64,000 nt of DNA, from assembly GCA_030278955.1 (NCBI GenBank), contig JAOANR010000006.1, forward strand, positions 24,621,763 to 24,685,762. The letters are read 5' to 3'. The notes under the pieces are model-generated. The model saw only the letters and a program-made list of their open reading frames with translations. It had not been told where the DNA came from and searched no databases. This document shows positions 40,576 to 51,916 of the stretch, piece after piece. Both the position numbers and the translations under genes were made by a program. This DNA is from Hygrophila difformis. Lineage: Eukaryota; Streptophyta; Magnoliopsida; Lamiales; Acanthaceae. Numbering within the stretch: position 1 is the stretch's first letter; every line of letters begins with the position of its first letter.

Positions 40576-41195
40576 CCCTAACCGTTAAATTTGACGGTTG
40601 AAAACCTAAAAGAGGGGAACGAAAAAAAACAAAAAAACAAAAAAAAAACTCCTTTATGTGGAATCAAAGTTGAGAAAATAAAAAACTTAGAATCAAAAAG
40701 TAAATAAAGACTAACGTATGAAATCAAAAATAAAAATCTCATTTTTATGCCTGGATCAATATGAAGAAAATGCTATCATTTCGATAAGGGCGTACACACA
40801 CACAAGCCAGTTTTAAATATGGGTTATGTAATGAAGAAGTCTAATTGACACATTATCTACTAAATATATGATTATTGATATTAAAAAAAGGACCAATTTA
40901 GATTTTATTAACAAACGTAGAGGACCAATTGAGGCAAAAAAAAAATAGAAAAATGACTATTTTGGCCAATTTGAAAAGAAAAAGGACTACCTAGTAGTAT
41001 ATTTTTCCATGAAAAAATTAGGGTAGCCAAGTCCCTTCAGCCCCGTTTCCTTGATCCCGTATCCCTCTCGAGTCTCGCTCCCCCCTCCACATCCGATGTA
41101 GCTCGGCCTCCACGTTCTAGCCCTACATGTGGAATTTTTCTGGATCTTTCGATATAATTTTTAATTGCGATAAAATAGAATATGGTTTAACACAC
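40576..41195. other. Intergenic DNA with A-rich and GGACCAATT-type repeat remnants
   Basis: No gene. The segment 40860-41010 carries AGGACCAATT/GACTATTTTGGCC phrases typical of MULE-derived MITE arms, without a clear partner. Confidence 0.35.
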
Positions 41196-41198
41196 TAA

Positions 41199-41409
41199 GG
41201 CCCCGTTTGGAATAAGCGGTCCAAACGCTAAAAGCCCATTCCCAACTCTAAGAGATTCATATGTGTTTGTTTTCCCGGAAATACAAGATTTGGAATCGCT
41301 GATTTTCTCCACAAATCATGGTTTTGGGAACTCTAATCTCTGAAGCCAAACTCTAATCTTTGAAACCAAACTCTAAACTCTAAAGTCTATTTATTTACCA
41401 AACGAAGCC
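41199..41409. mobile_element. Tourist (PIF/Harbinger) MITE, 211 bp
   Basis: Inverted termini GGCCCCGTTTGG and GGCTTCGTTTGG are flanked by the 3-bp duplication TAA (41196-41198 and 41410-41412). Length, ends and TAA target are all typical of Tourist elements. Confidence 0.88.
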
Positions 41410-41412
41410 TAA

Positions 41413-42390
41413 CAATCTTTTGATGATAATTAAACATGTAGTATTATATAGGGAATATATTTTTAATACTAGTAAAATTTAAATTCTTATTCCCAAATAA
41501 ATTAAACGTCCAATAAATGCCTCAACAATATAAGCTTTGAAAAAAGGGAAATGATGTTCAAGTATCATGAAGCCAAAGTTGCTTTCCAATACCATTATTG
41601 TACCGATTTTTGCCATCATGATCAAGACATCCAGCGTAACAACTCCATCATTTTCCTTACAATCTTAGCAAGTTTCACACCTGTAAACATGGATCAACAC
41701 AAACCAGATCATCTCATCCAAACCACACACCGCAGATTCACAAAAAAGACCAAAAAATTGCAGGACATCTCAACGAGAAAAGTTGAGCATCACATGTGCC
41801 TGTACCTCTCAACATGTCACCCATGGCCATTTCTTTCCTCATTAGATAGACCTGTCCATTTAGTAACATAATAGAGACAAAACCAATGTCTTGAGACCCA
41901 CACATGGGACACTCCTTACTTCATCATTTCTGTTTGTACGAGCTTTAAAGCAAGAACGGAAAAAAAAAAAAAAAAAAGTTTGGGGAAAGCAATGTGGGGA
42001 GTATCAATCACATATGCTATAGGCTTGCAATGTGTTCGCTACGATGAATCAAGATGTTAATTAACTATGTTTTGTGGTAATATGTTTCATTTGATTTCTT
42101 ACTATTTCATTCCCCCCAAAAATACTTCATATCATTCTTTATTTGTAGCAAGACATTTTGCGAACTTAAGGATATTTTCATCCACAATGCATATTCTTGA
42201 GTTTTATGGCACAAACCTTCATATCATTCTTTATTTGTAAATGTACTCCTACTATTTATAATATTTTACACGAATATATAGAAAAACGAGATGAAATATC
42301 ACCTTATCCCGTCAATAGTTTGCAGTGATGAAATTGGACTAGAAGTGCATTTAAATAAAATCCCTCAATATTAGGAAAAATGATTCTTTG
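41413..42390. other. Intergenic DNA, no gene recognised
   Basis: A 106-codon frame at 41551-41871 has no recognisable domain and looks like chance. An A run of about 18 lies near 41960. Confidence 0.4.
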
Positions 42391-42405
42391 AAACTACTAT
42401 ATACT

Positions 42406-42586
42406 TTTTTTAGGTGAATACCAGGGTATCCCAGACCACATTGGACCCAAGACTAATCCCTCGAGGATCTGCAAGGGCAATTAAGGGCACCTCTCCCAAA
42501 GCAGTTTTTTGCATACACAAGGCTCGAACCCGAGACATTGCTTAAGCAACTAGAGCCCCATCTACTCAAGCCAACTGCTGTTGGTA
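42406..42586 (-). repeat. tRNA-derived SINE with 15-bp target duplication
   Basis: On the minus strand it starts TTGGCTTGAGTAGATGGGGC (A-box-like) and contains CGGGTTCGAGCC (B box). It ends in CACCTAAAAAAA. Flanks AAACTACTATATACT (42391-42405) and AAACTACGATATACT (42587-42601) match at 14 of 15 bases, a retroposition duplication. It is unrelated to the SINE at 40403. Confidence 0.82.
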
Positions 42587-42601
42587 AAACTACGATATAC
42601 T

Positions 42602-43190
42602 TAATAAGTATTAGATAGAAATCTTGATTTTTTTTTTTTTTTTAAAAAGATACATCTAAACCTAAACAATAGCATGGACTTAATTAGTGTACTCTTATTG
42701 AGGAGGCCCCAACATGAAAAGAAAAAAGATGGATACATCAATTCATGGTTTTTGAATTGGCATCCATAGGGACCCCATGAAAGCAAATGAAGGGAGAAAC
42801 GTTAACGAAGGGACACCGGACCCTAAATCAGCCAGACAAATGGCTAAAGATTAGTTGTCTTATAGGGCACTAATAATTCGGACAATGTGCTGCATTGTGT
42901 AGTGTTTGGTTTATTGGCTCAATATAAATTCCACAATGCTACCAAACCACTAGCCTCCCAAAAATGTTGTTTTCGAGCTTTCAAGTACGCTTTTTTTCTG
43001 CAGCAACTCCTATGGGCTATGGCCTATGGGTAGTTGAGGACAAAATTTAGGCTGTGGCCAAAAGGTTTATGCCAAAATATGTAGAAGCTAGCTATATAGT
43101 AGTATGTTCTTGGATTAAAAAATGAAAACTTGGTGAAAATGGGGTCAATTGCCATGGCCGACCCGAACCCAGGACGACGCCCAGTGGCGG
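42602..43190. other. Intergenic DNA, no gene recognised
   Basis: Contains a T run of about 16 near 42630-42645. Nothing else recognisable. Confidence 0.4.
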
Positions 43191-43191
43191 A

Positions 43192-43396
43192 TGCAGAATT
43201 TTTTAAGCGGTATCCCGAAAAATAGTGAAAGCTATATTGAAATTAGGGATAATAGTTACAACACAAAAATTATTGAGAAAACTTGATTGGAATTAATGAT
43301 TGCGATGTCACCGTAAAAATTAAGTGGTGTTAGCAGTTTAATTCATTTAAATGATGTCCCTTGCCATTACTATTTTACACATTTGATCCGCCCTTG
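43192..43396. mobile_element. Probable small hAT MITE
   Basis: CAGTGGCGGATGCAGAATTT at the left and CAAGGGCGGATCAAATG (reverse complement of the right end) form imperfect inverted ends of the CAGTGGCGGA type seen in plant hAT MITEs. I do not see a convincing 8-bp duplication, so the borders are tentative. Confidence 0.42.
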
Positions 43397-45020
43397 GAGA
43401 AAACTCTGATCGAAGTTGCTGTAGTGGGAATCTTGAAACCTTTATACAGCTTTCTTACAGAGCTTAATGATTGATCGGACAGTAGTTAGTTTGAATTACA
43501 AGAATGATGTCACGATGACATAAAAACCTTGGTAGATTCTTGGGGTCTCCCGTCTTTCCTACCCTCAGTAGGATGAAGATGAACGGCTAGGATTTACTTC
43601 TTGTGATTTTCAGTTATCATCCCTAGATCACCCAATCTCCATTCTTCAGGATAGACTACAGAGAAGTTCTGTGCATGGACCCTTCTCTGTGAAATTGTCC
43701 TGTTGCTGTAAAAAGCTGTACGATAATAATTTACCCCCCACGTAGTGACCAAAAAAAATCATTTACCCACGTTGCTGTACAGTCCCATTACTTGTCTTAG
43801 AATCGATTTTTCCTTTGTTTTCTTTCCCTTTTTGGTTGGATTCATTTTCGACTTTCAACTTTGGCCCCAACCTACAATATACTTCCATACAGTGTCCCTA
43901 CGGGCTATGCCTAATTGGCTATCTGACCTTTTTGCAATTCCACCAGATTATATTGCCATTAAATAGTGAATACGCGTGCAAATAATCGAATATGTGGTGT
44001 AGAGCAGTTAATTAATCAGCAGTTTCAATGTAATGAAATTAGTTCCAAATTCTGCTGCTAGAAAAATTTTGAATTCGACGAGTTTTATCATTTTTGTTTG
44101 TCATTATTAAAGCAGTAAATTCTTGTAGTGTTCATTGGAAAAAGGAGAATGGAATTCATTGAGAATATTTCAAGAGTTAGATGAGTTTTGAGCGTGGAGA
44201 ATTATAGTGGAATTCATTTTGAAGAATCGAGAGATTTCGAATAGCTTGCAAGAGTTATTCAATCATGGATAGATGATGTTAGAAGAGTGGGAGAATCCTT
44301 CAAGAAGTTATCATTGTTCATTCCAAGAGGGGTTATTATACTTACTACCTATATTTTGTTTTGAGAGATATTATCCCATTGAAGTATGGGTGTGAGCTTA
44401 TTGTTTAGTTTATTGATATATATAATATTTGTATATGTATTATGCTATTATTGATGCAATCCGGGTCTAATTCAACTATGGGGGGGGATAGATTTTCCCG
44501 AAGTAGTCTTGTTGGTGTGAGAACAACAGTTAGTTGTTCAACTAGACAGGGGGTGTCGATTTATAGTGTGTTTGTTTGTGCATTTTGGGACAGATTATGT
44601 GATTAATGCATTTGCAAAACACAAATAATCAGTTAATCTTGTTTGTGTACTAACTTTCAATAATCTATTATTTGCATTTTGATGGAATGAAAACGCTATT
44701 TTCTTGCAATATGGTTCCTGTGCTGGGACTTATTTCTCCAGCATATACTGGAGTCATCTCCAACCATTAGATAAAGATTTTTATTAGTTGTACGGTATAG
44801 ATTATATATAGGTAAATTGTAATTGTAATACTTTCTTAGTTTATTTTTTTAGGTTTTTAGCTTTTTCATATAATGATGGTGTCAGTTAATCATTACCGCA
44901 GATGAAAGGCCATTGGAGGAAGAGTCGGTGACTCTTCCCATTCAAGTAAAGTACTGTGTATGACATTCTGTGTATAAAGTACTCTTTACGGATATAGCAA
45001 AAAATTGTACTTATATATAT
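43397..45020. other. Intergenic DNA, no gene recognised
   Basis: Mixed composition with no convincing coding frame. The part 44100-44560 has retroelement-like GA-rich phrasing, but no end or domain could be identified. Confidence 0.35.
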
Positions 45021-45023
45021 ATA

Positions 45024-45446
45024 TAACATTCTGTCTTCCTCTATGAAACATTCTGTTTTCATTTGCTTAACATTCTGTTCTGATTTCATTAATATTCTAG
45101 TCTTAGTTCATTAACATTCTGTTTCCATTTACTTAACATTCTGTTCTAATTTCATTAACATTCTGTTTTTGTTTGCTTATCACTCTGATTTCATTAATAT
45201 TTTGTTATAATCTCATTAAAATTCTGTTTTCATTTACTTGACATTCTGTTCTAACTAACAAAACATTCTGTTCGGAATTACATAACATTCTGTTCTAACT
45301 AGTAACATACTAACATTCTGTTCTGCATTACATAACATTCTGTTATAACTAACATAACATTCTGTTACGAATTAGATACCATTATGTTTTGAACTACTTA
45401 ACATTCTGTTCTAGCAAGGATAATATTCTGTTCTAACATAATATTT
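45024..45446. repeat. Degenerate tandem array of AACATTCTGTT units
   Basis: About 20 copies of (T)AACATTCTGTT recur every 18-25 bp, separated by variable spacers such as CTAATTTCATT, CATTTACTT and CTAACTAACAT. The core is better conserved than the spacers. No gene overlaps it. Such spacing is unlike an ordinary minisatellite and more like clustered binding sites or transposon subterminal repeats. Confidence 0.8.
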
Positions 45447-48002
45447 TTTTCTCACTCATGGTGGTTTCAAATTCAACTCTCAATTACTATTACAAAAACT
45501 CTATGTATTAAGCCGTGAAAAAGAAAGAATGACAGAAATTGCGTATTCAGAAGGAAAAGAAAAAAGTGATGATGACACCGTCCAATTTTTTTATTATTTA
45601 AATTCATGAAGATAAATGAAAAGACACAATTATCCCTATAATTAATATAAACCATCAGATCAGTATTCTATCTCACAGTTGATATTCACTCCAGTACATA
45701 CTCCCCCAACATAGGAACTAAGTCGATTTTCTTGAAGCCAAATTTTGGTGCTGCAAGAAAATTGCGTTTAGCCAAAAGTAGATATTACCATATTGTTGCC
45801 TTTTGAGGTAATGAAAAACGCAAATCCAAATATTTTTTAATGATTATCTAATTATTGCGATTTGAAAAAATATAAGCTCATCCAAACACTTAATTTTCTA
45901 CGACACATTTTGTTATAGCACTTATATGATTATCCATTTTCTAAACACTGCAACACTTTTTAAAAACGCACATCAAAACACCTCTTAGTGTATGAAGAGT
46001 TTGATGGTGAATAGGGTATGGGTTTTTGTTACATTCCAAAGTACTATTTTAGGGCTCGAATCTTTATAAATTCTCTTACCATTATTCTGAACATGGAATG
46101 ACCTCAAGCTACAACAATCAATTCAGACTCCAAGGACAAGCAATTTGGTTCAAACAAAATATTTATGAGTTGTGAAGAAAACAAAAGAGCACAAATAAGA
46201 AAGTGAGTAACCCTTTAAAAAGAAACCCAGACCCAGAGTAAGTGGTAATTATGGTTAAAGCAGGCCAATGATGTTAACCACTACTATTTCATTCCCACTA
46301 GCTACATGAATATATAATGTCGCTACATATCTCACCTGCAGTCACCATATATTTATATTTACATCAAAAGTTTATTTTTAGATGAGATCTGGAGAAAATG
46401 GTATACTATGTTTTATGCATTAATTAATGCATATGCATATGTGAGAGATAATTAAATTAAGGTTTAGGCATGAAATTCTGGCCTTATATAAATTTGAGAC
46501 AATTTGTCCCGTCAATAATGATATGACACATATGTAAGGCACACCTTTTAAGCATATTTAGCTTCAAAATTTATCCAATGCAATTATGCGTTCTCCAACC
46601 CACCTTGCAATTGCATCTTTGCAGGGTGAGAATGTAGGGTGGGGGTCAAACCCACCGTACAAAATGGGGAGATTTGGGAGGGTGCTACAGTGTTCTGCCT
46701 AAATGGGAGGAACACGGTTCGTCATGCATTTTTTTAAAAAAAATATGCTCTTTAATTAATTTAAAAATAAATATATTATTAATATTTTGTATAAAAAATA
46801 GTTGTAAATATTTATAAATTTAAAAGAAAATTATAAAAGAGATGATATAGGGAATATTCTTTAATCCTGCAAAAATAGAGGGTTGGATTGAAGATGAAAT
46901 TACTGTAGCTATCCTACAAAAATAGAGATTTATACTGTAGCTCCTGCAAAAATAGAGTGTATGGTTGGAGAAGTTCAGACCACTGTTCTTTTGTTAGAAT
47001 AAATTCTTTTATTTCCAGAGTAAGAAAGTTTAAATATAATTATCAAATAAACATGTAGCTTGATTCTGTAATACATTGCAGCTACATTTGTTAAAATAGA
47101 TAAAACTGGCTCAAGGTCATTTTAATTTTAGTTATTTGAGTAAATGAGCAGAAAATATTGAATTAAATTTGATTACACTCATTAAAGACATTTATTTATA
47201 ATTTTATAAATAAATTGTTTTCTTTAAAAAAAAAGTTGATAATGTTTGAGTTCTTGATCATTTGTGATTAAAAAACTGGATTCGAGCTTGAAAAATTGAA
47301 TTGAACTCGAGCTCACGCATGATTAAATGGGTTTTTTGTGCTATTCCTTACTTTTGCCTAAAATAATAAAACAATACCTTTTTTTGGGTATTCTTATAAT
47401 AATAGAATCATAATTATAAGTCAAAAACATGTTTAACCGAAAGCTCAAATATTATTATTTGTTTGAATTAAATTAGCATTATCGTTTAAGAGAGAGAGAG
47501 AGTTAGTTTTCCTTTTATAAGAGTTAAGAGTTTGTTTATTTATGGAACAAATAGAAGCTCAATTGAAAGTGTTAAAAAGGGATGTTTGAGAGTTAGAGGA
47601 TCCGCCACCGGATTCGGAGATAGAACTGTAAAACAATCTGTTTTTCAAATATGCTATCTGCTAGCGGATCTGTTCGTTCTCAAACATCGACAAAGATTAT
47701 AATTAAAACAGCTATATATGCTTTAATAAAGAGAAACAGAGACAATGGGGATGGTTCCCCACAGGCCACACTGTAACACTATACACTGCAACTATATATC
47801 ATATCTTCACATGTCTATGTCTTTCAAATTAACCACATTCTATCGTTGGAACTAATGCATTTTTCTATGTTATGGTTTTAAATCTTCTCTTCTTTTCCAG
47901 GAATATATCATTACATCTGTGTCTTTTTGTATGGACAATGTTGGTGCTCTACTTTTTTCACAAATATAGATTATTCACAATAGTTTTGCTACTGCATAAG
48001 CA
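45447..48002. other. Intergenic AT-rich DNA, no gene recognised
   Basis: Contains a short GA microsatellite near 47491-47502 and scattered repeat-like phrases, for example three CTGTAGC/CTGCAAAAATAGAG units near 46870-46965. No coding region, RNA gene or delimited transposon could be supported. Confidence 0.35.
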
Positions 48003-48010
48003 CATATCAA

Positions 48011-49140
48011 CAGTGGCGAAGCTGGGGTACAGGGTGGTGGTCAGCTGACCACCCTGATTTTTCAAAAAAAAGTTTTTTTTTTTGTTTTTGTTTTTGTTTT
48101 TTTTTAAATTTTAAATTTTAAATTTTTTTATTTTATTTTTTTATTTTATAGAAATATAATTAGTTTGTTAATATGTGTTAACGTTTAAGTTGTTTTGTTG
48201 ATTTGTGTTAGAGAATCTATGTACTAGCTTGGTTGGAGTATGTTTGAACATCATCATAATTTAATTAGTAAATGCTAAGAACAAATGATAGTTGTTTTAC
48301 AGTATGTAAATATAAGGGAAAAATTATTGAGCATTTTCTTGAAATAGTTAGTGTTTCGAGCTTATATCGAGTATGGGTAGTGATGAGTAGTGATGGAAAT
48401 AGGCTAGGCCGAGCTTTAATTTTAAAAACCTAAGCCTACTTCAATTTTCTAAAGCCTTTCGCCTTTTACTCTCCTAACCGAGTGGAGGAGGAATTTTCTG
48501 TCTAAAAGTAAGTAGCTAAGCGATACCCTGCTCTTTGGGGTTATAACAAAGGTAGCTATTAATTAGGGAGGGGATAATTCCTTCTTTAGGCCCCCTCAAT
48601 TCCTTTGAGTTTCGGTCTTGCGACCGTACTCCCCCAGGCAGAGTGTTTCACGCGTTAGCTGGCCCCTGATCCGCGTAGACCAAGGGCGAACACTCGTCGT
48701 CTAGTATATACCTTTGATAAGCCTACATTATAGGTCTAAGCTGACCTATTTATATAAATCTGCGGCATTTAAGTCTTTTACAAGTAAATCATGTTAAAAT
48801 TTTCTTTTCTAATACTTATATATCCCAATATAATATATTTACATATTTGAAAAAAGATTATAAATATTTTAAAAACTTATATAAGATCAAATTAATAGTT
48901 TCTTCTACATAAAATAATAATAATAATATGAAATATTCCTCTATAATAAGCATACTAGTAGGTCATTTATAAAGTCTGGTTTGAACATATTTAGCTAGAT
49001 AGATTTTCATAATTACCTGAGCCTCGCCTTTTGTATAGAAAAAGCTTGCCCTGGCTTCACTGAAGTAGCCTACATTGTAGGTGATGTCGGGTAGCATGAC
49101 TTATTCCCATCTCTAAGTATTGGGCAAGATTATTATGGAG

Positions 49141-49171
<31 letters not shown>

Positions 49172-49359
49172 GGGTAGTTTAATTGTTTTAAGTGGTGAAA
49201 ACATGTTAAGTGATTCACTATTATTTTATGTTTAATAAAAAATACTTAATGAAATAGATGTATATTAAGTTATAAATTTTTTTCTCGAAATGTCAAGGTG
49301 ACTGTAGATTTTTTTCAAAAGTTTGTACACCCTCACTTCAAATCTTGGAATCGCCACTG
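48011..49359. mobile_element. Non-autonomous hAT element (1,349 bp) carrying foreign inserts
   Basis: Ends CAGTGGCGAAGCT and (reverse complement) CAGTGGCGATTCC are flanked by a perfect 8-bp duplication CATATCAA (48003-48010 and 49360-49367). No transposase is present. The interior contains another palindromic element, with ends near 48376 (AGTGATGGAAATAGGC) and 49118 (reverse complement AGAGATGGGAATAAGT). Inside that lies a piece of mitochondrial small-subunit rRNA. A TA microsatellite lies at about 49146-49172. Confidence 0.85.
48594..48705 (-). pseudogene. Mitochondrial small-subunit (18S-type) rRNA fragment (NUMT)
   Basis: The plus strand reads CTCAATTCCTTTGAGTTTC, then CTTGCGACCGTACTCCC, then CGCGTTAGCT. 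This is the antisense of the highly conserved SSU rRNA block around E. coli position 900. The following GATCCGCGTAGACCAAGGGC fits the plant mitochondrial version better than the plastid one, from memory. It is about 110 bp, slightly mutated (an extra C in the CCCC run), and sits within the hAT element, so it is not functional. Confidence 0.75.
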
Positions 49360-49459
49360 CATATCAATTCTCATAAGCAAATAATAATAGATGGGCATTA
49401 CGGTAAGTTTATTTTCAGTTATGGATATACTACACTTAACAAGTCGTGTTTGTAAGTTT

Positions 49460-50500
49460 ATTTATAAACGGAAAAAAGGCCGAATATATCCTTTTTGTTT
49501 AAAAAAAAGCCAAATCTATCATTTTTCTATTTTATTACCGAATTTATCCTCTACATATGCTAATTATATCCGGAAATATCCTAAATTCACTAATCGTGGA
49601 GTGCCTGCTGACGTGACAATAAATTAACTTAAACCCTACACGCTGGATCGAATTTGAAGTGTGTCTCAATTAAGGCTGGGGAAAAATACCGAATATATTG
49701 CATACCGCACATACCGTATCGAAAAAATACCGAAAATATCGAAATTTTCGGTATACCGTAATTTTCGGTATGGTATCATACCGTACCGTAAGATTTCGGT
49801 ACGGTAACGGTATAATTTTTCTGATACCGCGGTATATCGCTACCGTACCGAACTTTGGTATATACCACGGTATCGGTATATACCGCGATACCGTTATATA
49901 CCGTAATATCGGTATGTTGGTATATAGCGAAAGTTCGGTATGCCGGTATATACCGCAATACCGGTATGTCGGTATGTAGTGAATGTTCGGTATGTCGGTA
50001 TATACCGCGATACGGTACGTCGGTATGTACTGAATGTTCGGTATAGTGGTATATAACGAACTTACCGGAATGTCAGTATGGTACCGAAACTTTCGGTATA
50101 CCGAAATGTTCGGTACGGCAACGGTATGAAATTTTTCATACCGTAAAGTTCGGTAAGGTATACGGTACGGAGAATTCTTTTCGGCATGATATCGTACCGA
50201 AAATTACGGTATACCGAAAATTTCGATATTTCTTTTTTCGATACAGTATGTGCGGTATGCGGTATACTCGGTATTTTGCCCCAGCCCTAATTGAGAGACA
50301 ATTCAAATCCCATCCAGCCTGTAAGGTTTAAGTTAATTTATCGCCACGTCAGCAGCCATTCCACGATTAGTGAATTTAGGATATTTCCGGATATAATTAG
50401 CATATGTAGAGGATAAATTCGGTAATAAAATAAAAAAAGGATAGATTTGGCTTTTTTTGAAACAAAAGGGATATATTTGGCTTTTTTTCCATTTATAAAC
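49460..50500. mobile_element. MULE-type MITE with long inverted arms and a nested ACCG-rich palindrome
   Basis: The element proper (49470-50490) starts GGAAAAAAGGCCGAATATAT and ends with its inverse. A perfect 10-bp duplication ATTTATAAAC lies on both sides (49460-49469, 50491-50500), the size expected for Mutator-like elements. The outer arms of about 200 bp (49470-49676 and 50290-50490) are near-perfect inverted repeats. Between them lies a second palindrome (about 49677-50289) dense in ATACCG/CGGTAT units with ends GGCTGGGG...CCCCAGCC. The whole transcript would fold into one hairpin of roughly 500-bp arms. No coding gene. Confidence 0.85.
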
Positions 50501-50550
50501 ATCTGGCCATATAAGTGACAGTTTAGCATATTTGCAATGCAGAATCATCA

Positions 50551-50814
50551 TACTACCTCCGTTCCTTTTTATTTGCAACATGTTGAAAATTGCTACTGTT
50601 CATATGCATACTTTGACTTAAAGTTTTCTCATAGTTATTCATGTTAAAATATAGTCAAATGAGATCTTGTTAGATTCGTCTCATCATGTAGTTTTTAAAT
50701 ATCAAACTTTTAGAATTTTTACTTATACCGAATTTGAGTTATTAATAGTTTAAAATATGCATTGGATTGCGTGCAGTGTGGGTCCGTAGCAATTTTTAAG
50801 GAACGGAGGAAGTA
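50551..50814. mobile_element. Stowaway-like MITE
   Basis: CTACCTCCGTTCC at the left and GGAACGGAGGAAG at the right are inverted and flanked by TA. The interior matches the half-copy at 24521-24645. Confidence 0.85.
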
Positions 50815-50864
50815 TTAATTAACCTATTTAATTGGCCATGCACTGTAGCTCCATTAAAAAAAAG

Positions 50865-51129
50865 TACTCATTCCGTCTCACCTTAGTTGTCTTGTTTGAC
50901 TTTTTGATACTGTTCATTGTTTAACTTTGACTCAATATTATAACAAGTATAAATTTGAAAAAAAAAATAATTGAGTTGGATCTTATCAGAATCGTAAAAT
51001 CATGTAGTTTTAGAATAGATATTTTATATAATTTTTTTGTTGTACATATTTTTGAGATATTAATGATTGAAAATATGCATTGGATTGTGTGCAGAAATCA
51101 AACAAGACAGGTTAAATGGGACGTGAGTA
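50865..51129. mobile_element. Second Stowaway-like MITE
   Basis: CTCATTCCGTCTCACCTTAG at the left, and TTAAATGGGACGTGAG at the right, form imperfect inverted ends flanked by TA. About 265 bp. It lies 28 bp before the CACTA transposon. Confidence 0.75.
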
Positions 51130-51173
51130 AAATTTAAGTGCAAATCATATCAGTAATCACTACAAGAAAAAAA

Positions 51174-51525
51174 CAGCATAGCGACCGTCACTTGCGGTCG
51201 CTAAACAGAGAGACGGGTCGCTAAAATTGCTCAGCGACCGTCTTAGCGACCGCAGAGTGACGGTCGCTAAAGTGCTCGTTACTAACTCCGCAGCGACGAA
51301 CATCAGATGCGGTCGTCGGCGTAACGACCGACCTAACGACCGTCCTTGTCGGTCATTATAATCTACGACCGTCTTAACGACCGTTGATAACGGTCGTTAA
51401 ACCCCAACCCGGACCACATACCGGTTCGCTTTAGCGACTGGTCTAACGACCGCCTATGACGGTCGCTGGTCTCAGAGACCGATTTAGCGACCGGACTTGA
51501 CGGTCGCTAAATCTGACACTGGTCA
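51174..51525. repeat. CACTA subterminal repeats, left end
   Basis: Many direct and inverted copies of GCGACCGTC/ACGGTCGCTAA. In CACTA elements such motifs bind the TNPA-type protein and bring the ends together. Confidence 0.85.
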
Positions 51526-51916
51526 CCAGACCAATTTAAATGGCAGCAATCCAATATTCCAACCTGCAGTAATACATTCTCAAACCATTCCAAACAAATT
51601 CATTCAAACAATACCATCCAAAACACCATACACCATCCAATACACCATAGAACCTCATTAAAACCTTCAAATTTAGACTTTTCCATTGAAGTTAACATAG
51701 CAACTACATTATGTACATACAAACCAACAAAATCATAAGTGCAAAGATGCAATACCAACATAGCAAGTACTACTAAATAGTAAGAGAACATCCAACAGTA
51801 TTCAAATGCAAAAAACTACACAAAATGTCACCAAGTAATTAAGACACCATCCAAAAGCGTTAACTAATATCTGACAATCCACATAAATCCAAAAAGTACT
51901 AACAAATGACATCCAC

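Noticed and set aside
41551..41871. 106-codon plus-strand frame
   Set aside because: No recognisable motif, no gene-like context, His/Thr-rich sequence probably open by chance.
44100..44560. Possible copia LTR or leader remnant
   Set aside because: Phrasing is retroelement-like, but no termini, primer site or coding domain could be found.
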